From the NCBI RefSeq assembly GCF_000938255.1, contig NZ_JYMR01000016.1, positions 1 through 64,000 on the forward strand: 64,000 nucleotides of DNA, given 5' to 3'. The notes beneath the pieces are model-generated. The model was not told the DNA's origin, did no database searches, and saw only the letters and a list, made by a program, of their open reading frames with translations. Position numbers and translations under genes: made by a program. Source of the stretch: Bradyrhizobium sp. LTSP849 (GTDB lineage: Bacteria > Pseudomonadota > Alphaproteobacteria > Rhizobiales > Xanthobacteraceae). Below, piece by piece: positions 27,045-35,204 of the stretch. The stretch's first letter is position 1. Each line of letters opens with the position of its first letter.

Positions 27045-28037
27045 CTAGGCCACCGGCTGGGGGATTCCAACGGGCGGTCGGTTCGCGGCGTGTGACGCGC
27101 GATCGGCTAGATATTTTTCTGCTTCGAGCGCCGCCATGCAGCCCATGCCAGCTGCGACGACGGCCTGCTTGTAACGGTCGTCGCTCACATCACCCGCCGA
27201 CCAGACGTTCTTGCGCGACGTCGCCGTCGACCACGGAGCAATCTTGATGTAGCCGTCATCAGTCATGTCCAACTGGTCTCGAAAGAGCGACGTCGCGGGG
27301 TCATGACCGATGGCCACGAACGCGCCGTCGACCGCGATCACAGATTCAGTTCCCGTTGTTCTGTCGTGCAGCCGGAGTCCGGCCAGGCGGGGTGATGGCT
27401 CATCTTTTCCGAGGAAAGCGACGATCTCGGTATTCCACATCACGTCAATCTTCGAGTGGCCGAAGAGACGATCCTGCATGATCGGCTCGGCGCGCAGGCT
27501 GTCGCGCCGATGAACCAGCGTTACCTTGGAAGCGTGATTGGTCAGATAGAGAGCTTCTTCGACGGCCGTATTGCCGCCTCCTATGACGACGACCTCTTTG
27601 CCGCGATAGAAGAATCCATCGCAAACGGCACAAGCCGAGATGCCGTAGCCCGAATAGTCGGCTTCGCCGGGACGACCGAGCCATTTTGCCTGCGCGCCCG
27701 TCGCGATGATCAGAGTGTCCGCCAGATAAACATCGCCGGAGTCGCCTTGGGCGACGATTGGATCCTGCGAAAGGTCGACCGAAGTGATGGTGTCGTAGAT
27801 GATGCCGGTGCCCACATGCTCGGCCTGCCGCCGCATTTGATCCATGAGCTCCGGCCCTTGGACTGCCTCGGCAAACCCGGGAAAATTTTCGACGCCCGTG
27901 GTCGTGGTGAGCTGTCCGCCTGGCTGTATCCCTGTGACCAGCACCGGATTGAGATTTGCCCGAGCCGCGTAAATCGCGGCCGTATAGCCGGCAGGCCCCG
28001 CACCGATGATCAGGACCTTCGTCTCGAATCTGGCCAC
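27045..28037 (-). CDS. trxB: Thioredoxin reductase
   Basis: The 330-residue flavoprotein from a GTG start has VLIIGAGPAGYTAAIYAARA (FAD), GGQLTTTTGVENFPGF, the redox-active CAVCDG, the NADPH motif VVVIGGGNTAVEEALYL with VTLVHRRDSLRA, and SAGDVSDDRYKQAVVAAGMG. It reduces thioredoxin with NADPH. Housekeeping trxB genes usually stand apart; this copy lies in a catabolic gene run three genes before the UGSC-family gene and has its own promoter region with two GntR-type operators. It probably serves the thioredoxin-domain fusion at 24081-25532. Confidence 0.93.
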   Translation of the reverse strand: MARFETKVLIIGAGPAGYTAAIYAARANLNPVLVTGIQPGGQLTTTTGVENFPGFAEAVQGPELMDQMRRQAEHVGTGIIYDTITSVDLSQDPIVAQGDSGDVYLADTLIIATGAQAKWLGRPGEADYSGYGISACAVCDGFFYRGKEVVVIGGGNTAVEEALYLTNHASKVTLVHRRDSLRAEPIMQDRLFGHSKIDVMWNTEIVAFLGKDEPSPRLAGLRLHDRTTGTESVIAVDGAFVAIGHDPATSLFRDQLDMTDDGYIKIAPWSTATSRKNVWSAGDVSDDRYKQAVVAAGMGCMAALEAEKYLADRASHAANRPPVGIPQPVA

Positions 28038-28050
28038 GCGAATACCTCAC

Positions 28051-28106
28051 AAACTGGAATTCCAGTTTATGGCAAATGTAATATTTCACGTCAACTGGTA
28101 TTCCAG
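28051..28106. promoter_or_regulatory. Two GntR-type operators upstream of trxB
   Basis: AAACTGGAATTCCAGTTT (28051-28068) is a perfect 18-bp palindrome 14 bp before the trxB GTG. A second site, CTGGTATTCCAG (28095-28106), lies 41 bp away centre to centre, about four helical turns. FCD-type GntR regulators typically bind TGGNATNCCA-like palindromes, and the gene for one ends 45 bp away. The sites probably repress trxB and the genes after it. Confidence 0.75.
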
Positions 28107-28150
28107 ATTGGTCTACGCAACGCCTCGATTACGAGGGCCTCGGTTTGCCA

Positions 28151-28798
28151 TCACTTCAGCGGGCCGACGATGCGCATGGCAAGTTGCTGGACGATCTTCA
28201 AATGCGAGGTGAGCTCTTCATTCGCCTCAGCGATGCGGCCCGTTATCGTCAAATCGACGATCCGCCGATGCTGCTCCACCGCTCTGCGCATCCGCTCAAG
28301 GTCGGGAGGCAACCGATGGCGAATGGCATCGAGCTTATGCGTGATGATTTGATATGCTTGGGTCAGGAGAGGGTTTTCCGCTGCGTGCACAAACGCCTGG
28401 TGGAATGCCGAGTCCATTCTCTCGGCCTCTTCGACGTCCTTCGCCTCAACTGCCAACGCACCGCCAGCAATCTGTTTCGAAACCGCACTGGCGAGCCGCT
28501 CGGGATAATCCGTAAGAATGCGAAGGGCGCCTAGCTCGAGGATCGTGCGCATCTCACACAAGGCACGCACGGACTCCTCGTCCAAGACCATAACGAACGT
28601 CCCACTCTGGGGGCGGATCACCACCAGTCCTTCTCGCGCGAGGCTGGCAAGAGCCTCTCGCACCGGCGTTCGGCTGATCCCTAGAGACGACGCGAGCACG
28701 CGATCGGACAGCTTCTCGCCGAATCCGAATGTTCCACGGATGATACCTTCGCGGATCGTCTTCTCCGCTTGCGCGCTCAGATCTACAGTTTGGTCCAT
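28151..28798 (-). CDS. GntR-family transcriptional regulator, FCD (FadR/VanR) type
   Basis: The 215-residue protein has an N-terminal winged helix (AEKTIREGIIRGTFGFGEKL, LASSLGISRTPVREALASLAREGLV, about 10-70) and an all-helical FCD ligand domain with EMRTILELGALRIL, FHQAFVHAAENPLL and a metal-binding His set (EQHRRIVDLTITGR). Such regulators respond to organic acids or their CoA derivatives. The start at 28798 is the ATG just before the wing-helix domain. A third operator (CTGGCATACCAG) abuts the start, indicating autoregulation. It is inserted between the acyl-CoA genes and trxB. Confidence 0.92.
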   Translation of the reverse strand: MDQTVDLSAQAEKTIREGIIRGTFGFGEKLSDRVLASSLGISRTPVREALASLAREGLVVIRPQSGTFVMVLDEESVRALCEMRTILELGALRILTDYPERLASAVSKQIAGGALAVEAKDVEEAERMDSAFHQAFVHAAENPLLTQAYQIITHKLDAIRHRLPPDLERMRRAVEQHRRIVDLTITGRIAEANEELTSHLKIVQQLAMRIVGPLK

Positions 28799-28801
28799 AA
28801 A

Positions 28802-28815
28802 TCTGGCATACCAGA
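28802..28815. promoter_or_regulatory. Third GntR-type operator at the regulator's own start
   Basis: TCTGGCATACCAGA is a 14-bp palindrome with a 4-bp centre, 3 bp upstream of the GntR ATG. It matches the two sites near trxB in the pattern CTGG-NATN-CCAG. A protein bound here would block the regulator's own translation start region or promoter. Confidence 0.65.
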
Positions 28816-28958
28816 GCCTCAGATCGAGAGCAATGAACGGGCGCACCATTTGACTTAACCGCCGTTCTAACGCGCCGCTCATGCACATCGACATCGTAAG
28901 TCATCTATGACCGATGTCGCCAACCGACGCGGGTGACCGAGATAGCTTCATTCGACGT

Positions 28959-30512
28959 TTACTGCTTGGCCTGACGAACCGAAGCAGCCAACTTGCTTTT
29001 CAGGATCTTTCCCGTGGCTGTTGCCGGTAGGCTTTCGAGCCTGATGATCTGCGACGGCCGCTTATAGGACGTCAGAAGAGGATTTATATACTCCGCCAAG
29101 TCGTCAACGGTCGTTTCCGCGTCCGATTGCAGCTGTACGAACGCTATGACTTCCTCATTGCCCGGGACCGGCTTTCCCACAACCGCGGACTGAATGACCG
29201 CTGGGTGGGAGTTTAGAACCGCCTCTACTTCGGCTGGGTATACATTGAAGCCTGACCGAATGATCATTTCCTTTGCCCGCCCCACGATATACAGGCAAGC
29301 ATCGTCGATACGGCCAAGGTCCCCCGTATTGAACCATCCCCCACCGTCGATGGCCGCGGCGGTCAGCTCGGGTGCGTGATAATAACCCAGCATGACGTTC
29401 GGTCCGCGGACGTGCAGCTCGCCGACCTCGCCCGCAGCTGCAATCGAGCCATCCAATCTGACGATACGCCCTTCCACGCCCGCAACGAACGAGCCCACGG
29501 TCTGATCACTTTTCGGCTCATCAGGACGAACGCTTGAGATGGTCGGCGAGCACTCCGTTGTCCCGTAGCAGTTCAACAGTGGGACTCGGTATCTCTCTTC
29601 GATACGCGATTTCAGTGTGAGATCCAGCGGCGCGCCGGCAACCATTAAGTGCTTGAGGACGCCGCAATCATCGCGCATAGCGCCGAAGGCATCTTCGTAT
29701 TCCAGCAATCTTTGAAACGTCGCGGGGACTCCGCCGAGTATTGATACCTCCCCACTCGATATTGCTTTTGAAACAAGCGCCGGCTCGAATCTACGGACTA
29801 GGCGGCCGGTTGCGCCCATCATCATGGACATCAGCAGAAACGTGAACCCGGCGATGTGTGAGATTGGAAGAACAATATAGAGCTGGTGGCCGATCCCTCG
29901 GGCCTCATACAAAGCGTTTGTTCGCGCGCTAAAGAGAAGGTTCTGATGCGTGAGCATAACTCCTTTTGGAGTTCCCGTGGTGCCCGATGTGTAAACAAGA
30001 ATAGCAACTTGCTTATGCCCGTCTTCCTCGACGCGCTCCGGACGCGCGGCCACGTTGATTTCGGACGCAGCGATCTCGGCAAAACCGACGATACCGGCGG
30101 ACTTTGCGTTGTAAGACACCGCGTGCGTTGCAGCCTCAGGAGACACGCCGGAGGCGAACAGAACCAAGCGCGCGCCGCTGTGCTCTCGGATTTGCTCCAG
30201 CTCCCGTTGCGAAAGCCGCGGGTTGACAATTATTGCCCATGCATCGAGCCGGCTCATGGCCAGTAAAAGGACGGCGGCCGCGGCGCAGTTCTCGCTGACA
30301 ATCATCGCGCGATCGCCGGCGCGTACCCCCAGTTCGCCCAATCGCGTAGCCGTATCCATCGAGGATCGCCTTAGCTCCTCAAATGTCAGTGCATTCGCAT
30401 GGTCGATGACGGCGGGTTGCTTCGGCGCAATGGCCGCTTGGTTATCTACCGCCAAGTGAAGACGACGCGGCAACTCCGCGATGATGTCATCGATACTAAG
30501 CGAATGAGCCAC
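28959..30512 (-). CDS. AMP-dependent acyl-CoA synthetase/ligase
   Basis: The 517-residue adenylate-forming enzyme has the P-loop-like VYTSGTTGTPKGVMLTHQN, YGTTECSPTISS, GELHVRGPNVMLGYYHAPE, WFNTGDLGRIDDACLYIVGR and the C-terminal catalytic lysine in ATGKILKSKL. It activates a carboxylic acid to acyl-CoA in the cytoplasm. It starts at GTG with GGGAGG upstream. It lies 57 bp after the acyl-CoA dehydrogenase gene on the same strand, forming the first two steps of a CoA-dependent acid degradation route with the hydratase and CoA-transferase further on. Confidence 0.93.
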   Translation of the reverse strand: MAHSLSIDDIIAELPRRLHLAVDNQAAIAPKQPAVIDHANALTFEELRRSSMDTATRLGELGVRAGDRAMIVSENCAAAAVLLLAMSRLDAWAIIVNPRLSQRELEQIREHSGARLVLFASGVSPEAATHAVSYNAKSAGIVGFAEIAASEINVAARPERVEEDGHKQVAILVYTSGTTGTPKGVMLTHQNLLFSARTNALYEARGIGHQLYIVLPISHIAGFTFLLMSMMMGATGRLVRRFEPALVSKAISSGEVSILGGVPATFQRLLEYEDAFGAMRDDCGVLKHLMVAGAPLDLTLKSRIEERYRVPLLNCYGTTECSPTISSVRPDEPKSDQTVGSFVAGVEGRIVRLDGSIAAAGEVGELHVRGPNVMLGYYHAPELTAAAIDGGGWFNTGDLGRIDDACLYIVGRAKEMIIRSGFNVYPAEVEAVLNSHPAVIQSAVVGKPVPGNEEVIAFVQLQSDAETTVDDLAEYINPLLTSYKRPSQIIRLESLPATATGKILKSKLAASVRQAKQ

Positions 30513-30569
30513 GCACTACCTCCCCGCGACCGGCCTTTGCGCTATTCGGCGCGGAAGCTCCATTGAAAC

Positions 30570-31697
30570 CTACAAAGCTTGATTTACGCGCGGCCGAAGA
30601 GACCTTGCGATGACAACATTCTGTATCTCAGTTGTTCCATCCAGGTACTGGGCAGCTTTAGCGCCAGCGAGATGGCGCGAGATAGGTGTCTCGGCCAAGA
30701 GTCCACGCGCACCACTGAGCTGCATGCATTGAGCGACCGCGCTCAACGCTACTTTTGTAGAAAATTTCTTGGCGTGCGCAGCATCAATTGTCGCCCGCTC
30801 CCCTCGATCAAGCTTCGATGCAGCAGCCTTGAAGAGCAGCTCTGAGGCCGAAAGATCTGTGGCGACGTCGGCCAGCATCCATTGCACCCCTTGAAAGTCG
30901 ATCGTCCTTGAACCAAACGCCGAACGCTCGGCCGTTGCCTCTATTGCGAATGCGAGGCTTGCTTCCATCATTCCGCAACACATAGCGCTAACCAGCGTGC
31001 GCGCGACATCAATCCCGCTCATCGCCCGTTTGAACCCTTCACCGGGATGAGCAAAAAGCGCTTCATGGGGCACGAAGCAGTCGGCGAGTTCGACGCCGGC
31101 AAGACCCATGGAATGGCACCCGACGAGGTCATACGGAGCCGTGATGGAGAGGCCTGGACATTCCCTCTCGATGAGAAAGGCGGCAATGCCTGCCGGCCCC
31201 GTTCCAGAGTCGGTCTGGGCGTATACGAGAAAGAGATCTGCGGACGTGGCATTGGTAATCCATGCCTTGGATCCGCTTATGCGCCAGCCCCCTTTGTCAG
31301 GCGTCGCTGTCGTCCGCATGGCGGCCGCATCAGAGCCTGCTGAGGGCTCGGCTATGCATACGGACAGTATCAGCTCTCCGGATAGTACAGAGCGAAGGTA
31401 TCGCGCGATCTGAGCCGGCGATCCTTGCTCCGATATCGATCCAGCAACCGCGCTGTGCACCGCCAAGCTGAACGCGAACGCGAAGTCCGCGGAGGCTAGG
31501 ATTCGCAGGACGGCTCCTGTGGACGAATAATCGAGACCCAGGCCGCCAAACTCAGCACCGATTCTAATTGATCCAATTCCCGCATTGATCGCTTCACGGA
31601 TTTCGGCCGTGGCCATCGCGCGCGACTTCTCCCAAACAGGGGCTCTCGGCAATATCCTCGTCCGAGCGAACTCCTCCGCGATCGTTATTATGTTCAT
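30570..31697 (-). CDS. Acyl-CoA dehydrogenase
   Basis: From ATG 31697 (GGAAG upstream) the 375-residue flavoprotein has the family motifs ILSVCIAEPSAGSDAAAMRT (signature 1), GWRISGSKAWITNATSADLF, and near the C-terminus CMQLSGARGLLAETPISRHL with YLDGTTEIQNVVIARSL. It oxidises an acyl-CoA to the 2-enoyl-CoA, passing electrons to ETF. It is the first gene of the minus-strand run. A 5' extension to 31838 has no family features. The dispersed upstream element copy B lies about 220 bp upstream, in opposite orientation. Confidence 0.92.
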   Translation of the reverse strand: MNIITIAEEFARTRILPRAPVWEKSRAMATAEIREAINAGIGSIRIGAEFGGLGLDYSSTGAVLRILASADFAFAFSLAVHSAVAGSISEQGSPAQIARYLRSVLSGELILSVCIAEPSAGSDAAAMRTTATPDKGGWRISGSKAWITNATSADLFLVYAQTDSGTGPAGIAAFLIERECPGLSITAPYDLVGCHSMGLAGVELADCFVPHEALFAHPGEGFKRAMSGIDVARTLVSAMCCGMMEASLAFAIEATAERSAFGSRTIDFQGVQWMLADVATDLSASELLFKAAASKLDRGERATIDAAHAKKFSTKVALSAVAQCMQLSGARGLLAETPISRHLAGAKAAQYLDGTTEIQNVVIARSLRPRVNQAL

Positions 31698-31914
31698 CAA
31701 TCTTCCATAGGAAGCTGCGGGCCTGGTCACGTCCGCTGGTCGGGTTGGCGCTTGAGGTTCTGAACAGCATTCAGCCGCGATAGGTAGGCGGGCTGAGGAT
31801 GCTGGGTGCGGAATTTTCCGGCGCGTTCGAACTCCCATCGGGTTGCTATTAGATCCCGCCGTCTTGACGGCAGCCTTCGCGTTCCCGCAAAATTTTCGAT
31901 CAGGCCTGTTCAGA

Positions 31915-31985
31915 GCTAGGCAGTCACCGGCGTCACCATCAAGCGCATTTTTGAGATAGATATATCTCTATTGGAGATAAGTGGA
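31915..31985 (+). repeat. Dispersed upstream element, copy B (GAGATA half-sites)
   Basis: Starts GCTAGGCA, has ACCATCAAGCGCATTTTTG and the perfect inverted repeat GAGATA-gata-TATCTC (31953-31968), followed 5 bp later by a third half-site GAGATA. It heads the remnant of a hydrolase-cyclase gene at 32014, as copy A heads the intact gene, so element and gene were probably copied together. It lies in the 646-bp debris interval 31698-32343. Confidence 0.6.
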
Positions 31986-32013
31986 GGGCCGACATCGTTC
32001 TCCATGCCGTCCA

Positions 32014-32101
32014 TTGCATGAGATGCCCGGATACACGGCGTTCTTGCAGTGTCTTTCAAAATTTGCGCGCGTTGTCACGTTTGACAAGCGTGGACAGGGG
32101 C
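32014..32101 (+). pseudogene. Fragment of a hydrolase-cyclase gene
   Basis: The piece encodes LHEMPGYTAFLQCLSKFARV followed by VTFDKRGQG, matching residues about 44-74 of the intact protein at 5045-6370. It is cut off on both sides and joins directly to an inverted VOC gene fragment at 32101/32102. Confidence 0.85.
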
Positions 32102-32201
32102 AGCCGATGCACTCGCAAAAGACGCCCCGCGAGAGCGCGACGTCTCTCACGGCAAGTCCAACGTGATCGATGCCGATCGTCAAAGGGGCATCATCCAGCA
32201 T
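32102..32201 (-). pseudogene. N-terminal fragment of a VOC-family gene
   Basis: The minus strand from the ATG at 32201 encodes MLDDAPLTIGIDHVGLAVRD followed by VALSRGVFCECIGC, the start of a relative of the VOC gene at 10022-10444. It is truncated where it meets the hydrolase-cyclase fragment. The two fragments together record a recombination or deletion event. Confidence 0.8.
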
Positions 32202-32343
32202 TCAGACAACCTCCTGATATCGTTGACTTGGTGTCCGGCACACTAAATCTACCGCCCCGCGATTATGTTCGAACGGACGGTGGGCGGAAGCTTCTGTTCG
32301 GAAACGCGAAACCGTGCCGAACGACGTGAAAAAGGCAAACCGT

Positions 32344-33228
32344 TTAACCCGTGAACTCCCGGCGTGCCGCGCGCACACTCGCCACGATGTGCGCATGCAC
32401 CTCCGAAACCCTGCGTGTATGGTGCGTGTCGGGATGCGAAATCAGCCAATAGTTTCGCACAAAGCGAACCTCAGGCAACAACCGCTTGAGCTCCGGAAAC
32501 CGTCGCGCGGCGTAGTCGTGAAGTATGCCCACGCCGTGACCGCCCCTCACCGCCTCCATCTGCGCCACAACGCTCCCGCACTCGTAGTGCCTCGTCATGA
32601 CTTTTCCGAGTGAGGACGCGTAGTCGAGCGCTCGGCTGTAGACGAAATCCTCAACATGCGTCACGAAAAGATGGCCGGCGAGATCGGCTTGCTTTCGGAT
32701 TGGTCCTAAGCGCTTCAGATAGCTCTCTGCACCGTAAACACTGAGCGTGTAGTCCGTAAGCTTCTTGACAATCAGGCGCCCTTGCTTCGGACGGTCCAAG
32801 GTGATCGCAATGTCGGCCTCCCGCCTCGATAGCGAGAATGTTCGCGGCAGCGGGACAAGTTGAATGAGCAGGTCGGGGTGCTGCGCGGCAAGCGCACCGA
32901 GGTGGTTGGCTAGAAAGTAGTTCCCCAATCCATCAGGAGCGCCGACGCGGACCGTGCCAGAGATGGCGTCCGATGATCGGCCAAGTTGGGTGCCGACCTG
33001 AAGGAATTCGGATTCGGCACGCTCCGCCGCAGCGACGAGGGCCTCGCCTGCGCTTGTCAGGACACAGCCCGTTGTACGCCGTTCGACCAACCGGGTTTTC
33101 AGTTCCTGCTCAAGCGCGGTGAGTTGCCGTGCAACGGTCGCGTGGTTTACACCCAAGCGCCGAGCGGCACCGAGAATTTGACCCGTGCGGGCGACCTCTA
33201 GGAATATGCGGATGCGGTCCCAATCCAT
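32344..33228 (-). CDS. LysR-family transcriptional regulator
   Basis: The 294-residue protein has the N-terminal helix-turn-helix ([39 protein letters not shown]) with a distinctive NHATVAR recognition helix seen in a GbpR/AaaR-like subgroup, and a periplasmic-binding-protein-like effector domain ([33 protein letters not shown]). Start 33228 was chosen because the HTH begins there. Its targets are not evident; the nearest same-strand genes are the sulfite-oxidase-like pair upstream. The 227-bp interval before it shows no gene. Confidence 0.9.
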   Translation of the reverse strand: MDWDRIRIFLEVARTGQILGAARRLGVNHATVARQLTALEQELKTRLVERRTTGCVLTSAGEALVAAAERAESEFLQVGTQLGRSSDAISGTVRVGAPDGLGNYFLANHLGALAAQHPDLLIQLVPLPRTFSLSRREADIAITLDRPKQGRLIVKKLTDYTLSVYGAESYLKRLGPIRKQADLAGHLFVTHVEDFVYSRALDYASSLGKVMTRHYECGSVVAQMEAVRGGHGVGILHDYAARRFPELKRLLPEVRFVRNYWLISHPDTHHTRRVSEVHAHIVASVRAARREFTG

Positions 33229-33455
33229 CGAGTTCAATTCCCGCAAGCACACTACGAATTTTTTCAATGATGTGGAGATTTCAACATTCCATATCGAATC
33301 TATGGAAGCAAGCAGGCTACGCCTGCGTCGCCAAAGCGAAAGATGACAGTCGGGAGCTTGCAGTATTGGTCACTGCGACGTCCGGTGCCTACCTCGCGGC
33401 CTTACCCGCGGAAGGAGGCTTGGATACCGGCGGCTTATGATAAATACGGAGTCGC

Positions 33456-34244
33456 TCAGATCCCGGCATACCACTCATAGCCGCGATCTTCCCAATAGCC
33501 GCCTTGGCCGCCATGCAGACCAGAGAGGCTTTGCACTAGTTCGATACGCATGATGTATTTGGCCATCTTGTAACCGAGCTGCCGCTCGACGCGCAATCGC
33601 AGCGGTGCACCGTGGCGGACGGTCAGCGGTGTGCCGTTCATGTCATAAGCGAGGATCGTCTGCGGATGCGCAGCATCGATCAGATCGATGCTCTCATAGT
33701 AGCGGATCTTCTCGGGATAGGCAGATTCGCCGCCATCGTCCAAGGTGTCGGCGCAATGGAATACGGCAAAGCGTGTCTCTGGTCTCACGCCAGCGCGCAA
33801 CAGGAGTTCCGAGAGCGGCACGCCGGACCATTTGGCTATGCAGCTCCAGCCTTCGACACAATCATGCCGGGTGATCTGGGTCCGGGTGGGCATGGCACGC
33901 AATTGCTCAAGCGACAGCGACAGTTCGTGCTCAACGAGGCCATGAACCTTCAGGCGCCAATCGGTGAAATGATTGCCGACGAGCTTGAGGTAGTCCTCGT
34001 CCTGCGGATCAATTGAACCATTGGGACGAAACGCCGGGGAGATGTCGGCCTCACTATATTCGGGCGCGAGCCGATGAGCCCCAATGAGGAAGCGCTGCAT
34101 TTTATAAGTGAGGCTGCTTGCGGCATTGAGGACAGAACGGACGCGCGGTGCGACGGCGACGCGGTCACAGCCCGACAAAGCGAGGCCACTAGTTGCCGCA
34201 AATGCCCACAACAAATCGCGACGCCGTGGATGTTCAAGCGACAT
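33456..34244 (-). CDS. Sulfite-oxidase-like molybdopterin protein, exported lipoprotein
   Basis: The 262-residue protein starts RRRDLLWAFAATSGLALSGC, which combines a twin-arginine-like motif with a lipobox (LSGC, Cys about 26). The molybdopterin domain shows GLVEHELSLSLEQLRAMP, TRHDCVEGWSCIAKWSGVPL with the molybdenum-ligand Cys, FHCADTLDDGGESAYPEKI and HGAPLRLRVERQLGYKMAKY. It is a sulfite oxidase/MsrP-type catalytic subunit on the outer face of the inner membrane. Its ATG overlaps the cytochrome b gene by 11 bp. The substrate is unknown. Confidence 0.88.
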   Translation of the reverse strand: MSLEHPRRRDLLWAFAATSGLALSGCDRVAVAPRVRSVLNAASSLTYKMQRFLIGAHRLAPEYSEADISPAFRPNGSIDPQDEDYLKLVGNHFTDWRLKVHGLVEHELSLSLEQLRAMPTRTQITRHDCVEGWSCIAKWSGVPLSELLLRAGVRPETRFAVFHCADTLDDGGESAYPEKIRYYESIDLIDAAHPQTILAYDMNGTPLTVRHGAPLRLRVERQLGYKMAKYIMRIELVQSLSGLHGGQGGYWEDRGYEWYAGI

Positions 34245-35079
34245 CTGGCGTCCTCGGATTGCCGAGATCGTACCAGCCGGTGATCATTGAGCGCAGATTG
34301 TTCCAGACACCCGAGGCCAGCACCATCATGAGATGTACAATAACGAAAAACGTGAGGCTCGATGCGACGAAGAAGTGGATCAGCCGCGCCGATTGGCGCC
34401 CGCCGAACAGCGTGAGCAGCTGCGGCACGGCGCTGTCAATCCCGGGCGACATCGTAAGGCCCGTGAGGATCATCAACGGGAACAGGACGAAGACGACCGA
34501 CAGATAGGTCAGCTGCTGCAGCACATTGTACCGCCTCGCCGCTGCACCGCGTGGGAAGCGCAGGCGCAGATGCTCAAGGACCTCCCTCCCGACATGGCTG
34601 AGTTCGCGGCGGCTGGGGAAAAGATCTCGGTCAAAGTGCCGCCTTACGGTGCCCCAGGCAAAATAGACGAGACCATTCAGAACCAGCAGCCAGGCAAAGA
34701 AAAAATGCCAACGCCGGCCAGTCGCCAGATCCTGGTTGCTCGGGATCGTGATCCAGCTTGGAAAGGCACGCCGTGAGATTTGGCCGTCCTCGCTCGAGAT
34801 GCCGAGTACGCCTGACGTATCGAAGGAATGGCCAGCGATCATTGTCTCTCCAACGAGGCCGTCCTCGGACAGGCGCGCTTGGATCGACATAGCTGGATGG
34901 TCAAAGTCCGATCGCTCGCCTAAATAGAGCGCCGGGTGGGCATTAAAGATCTGCAGTCCGCTCATCAGGAGCAGTGTGAAGCAGACCGCGTTGATCCAAT
35001 GCGTGACACGCACCAGCGCGGCATGGCGGAGGTACCAGCGCTCGGCGACAGGCCGATCAGTGCTGGGAACGGTGGCCAT
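34234..35079 (-). CDS. Cytochrome b561-type membrane subunit
   Basis: The 281-residue protein has four main hydrophobic segments (about 20-45, 125-150, 195-220, 240-265) with histidines suitable for haem b: VRVTHWINAVCFTLLLMSG, RRWHFFFAWLLVLNGLVYF and LIHFFVASSLTFFVIVHLMM. It resembles b-type cytochrome subunits of formate dehydrogenase and Ni/Fe hydrogenase. It should link the coupled sulfite-oxidase-like protein to the quinone pool. GGAG lies before the ATG at 35079. It is translated just before the catalytic gene, with overlapping ends. Confidence 0.88.
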   Translation of the reverse strand: MATVPSTDRPVAERWYLRHAALVRVTHWINAVCFTLLLMSGLQIFNAHPALYLGERSDFDHPAMSIQARLSEDGLVGETMIAGHSFDTSGVLGISSEDGQISRRAFPSWITIPSNQDLATGRRWHFFFAWLLVLNGLVYFAWGTVRRHFDRDLFPSRRELSHVGREVLEHLRLRFPRGAAARRYNVLQQLTYLSVVFVLFPLMILTGLTMSPGIDSAVPQLLTLFGGRQSARLIHFFVASSLTFFVIVHLMMVLASGVWNNLRSMITGWYDLGNPRTPDVA

Positions 35080-35204
35080 ATCATGCTCCGGCGCTTCGGA
35101 CGCGCTACCTGCCAAGCGCACATACTTCACGTGTCGGTGGACCGCAAAGTATGTGCACTCTGAGCGGAATGAGGCGATCAGCGGCGTGATCGCCAGTTCT
35201 TCAT

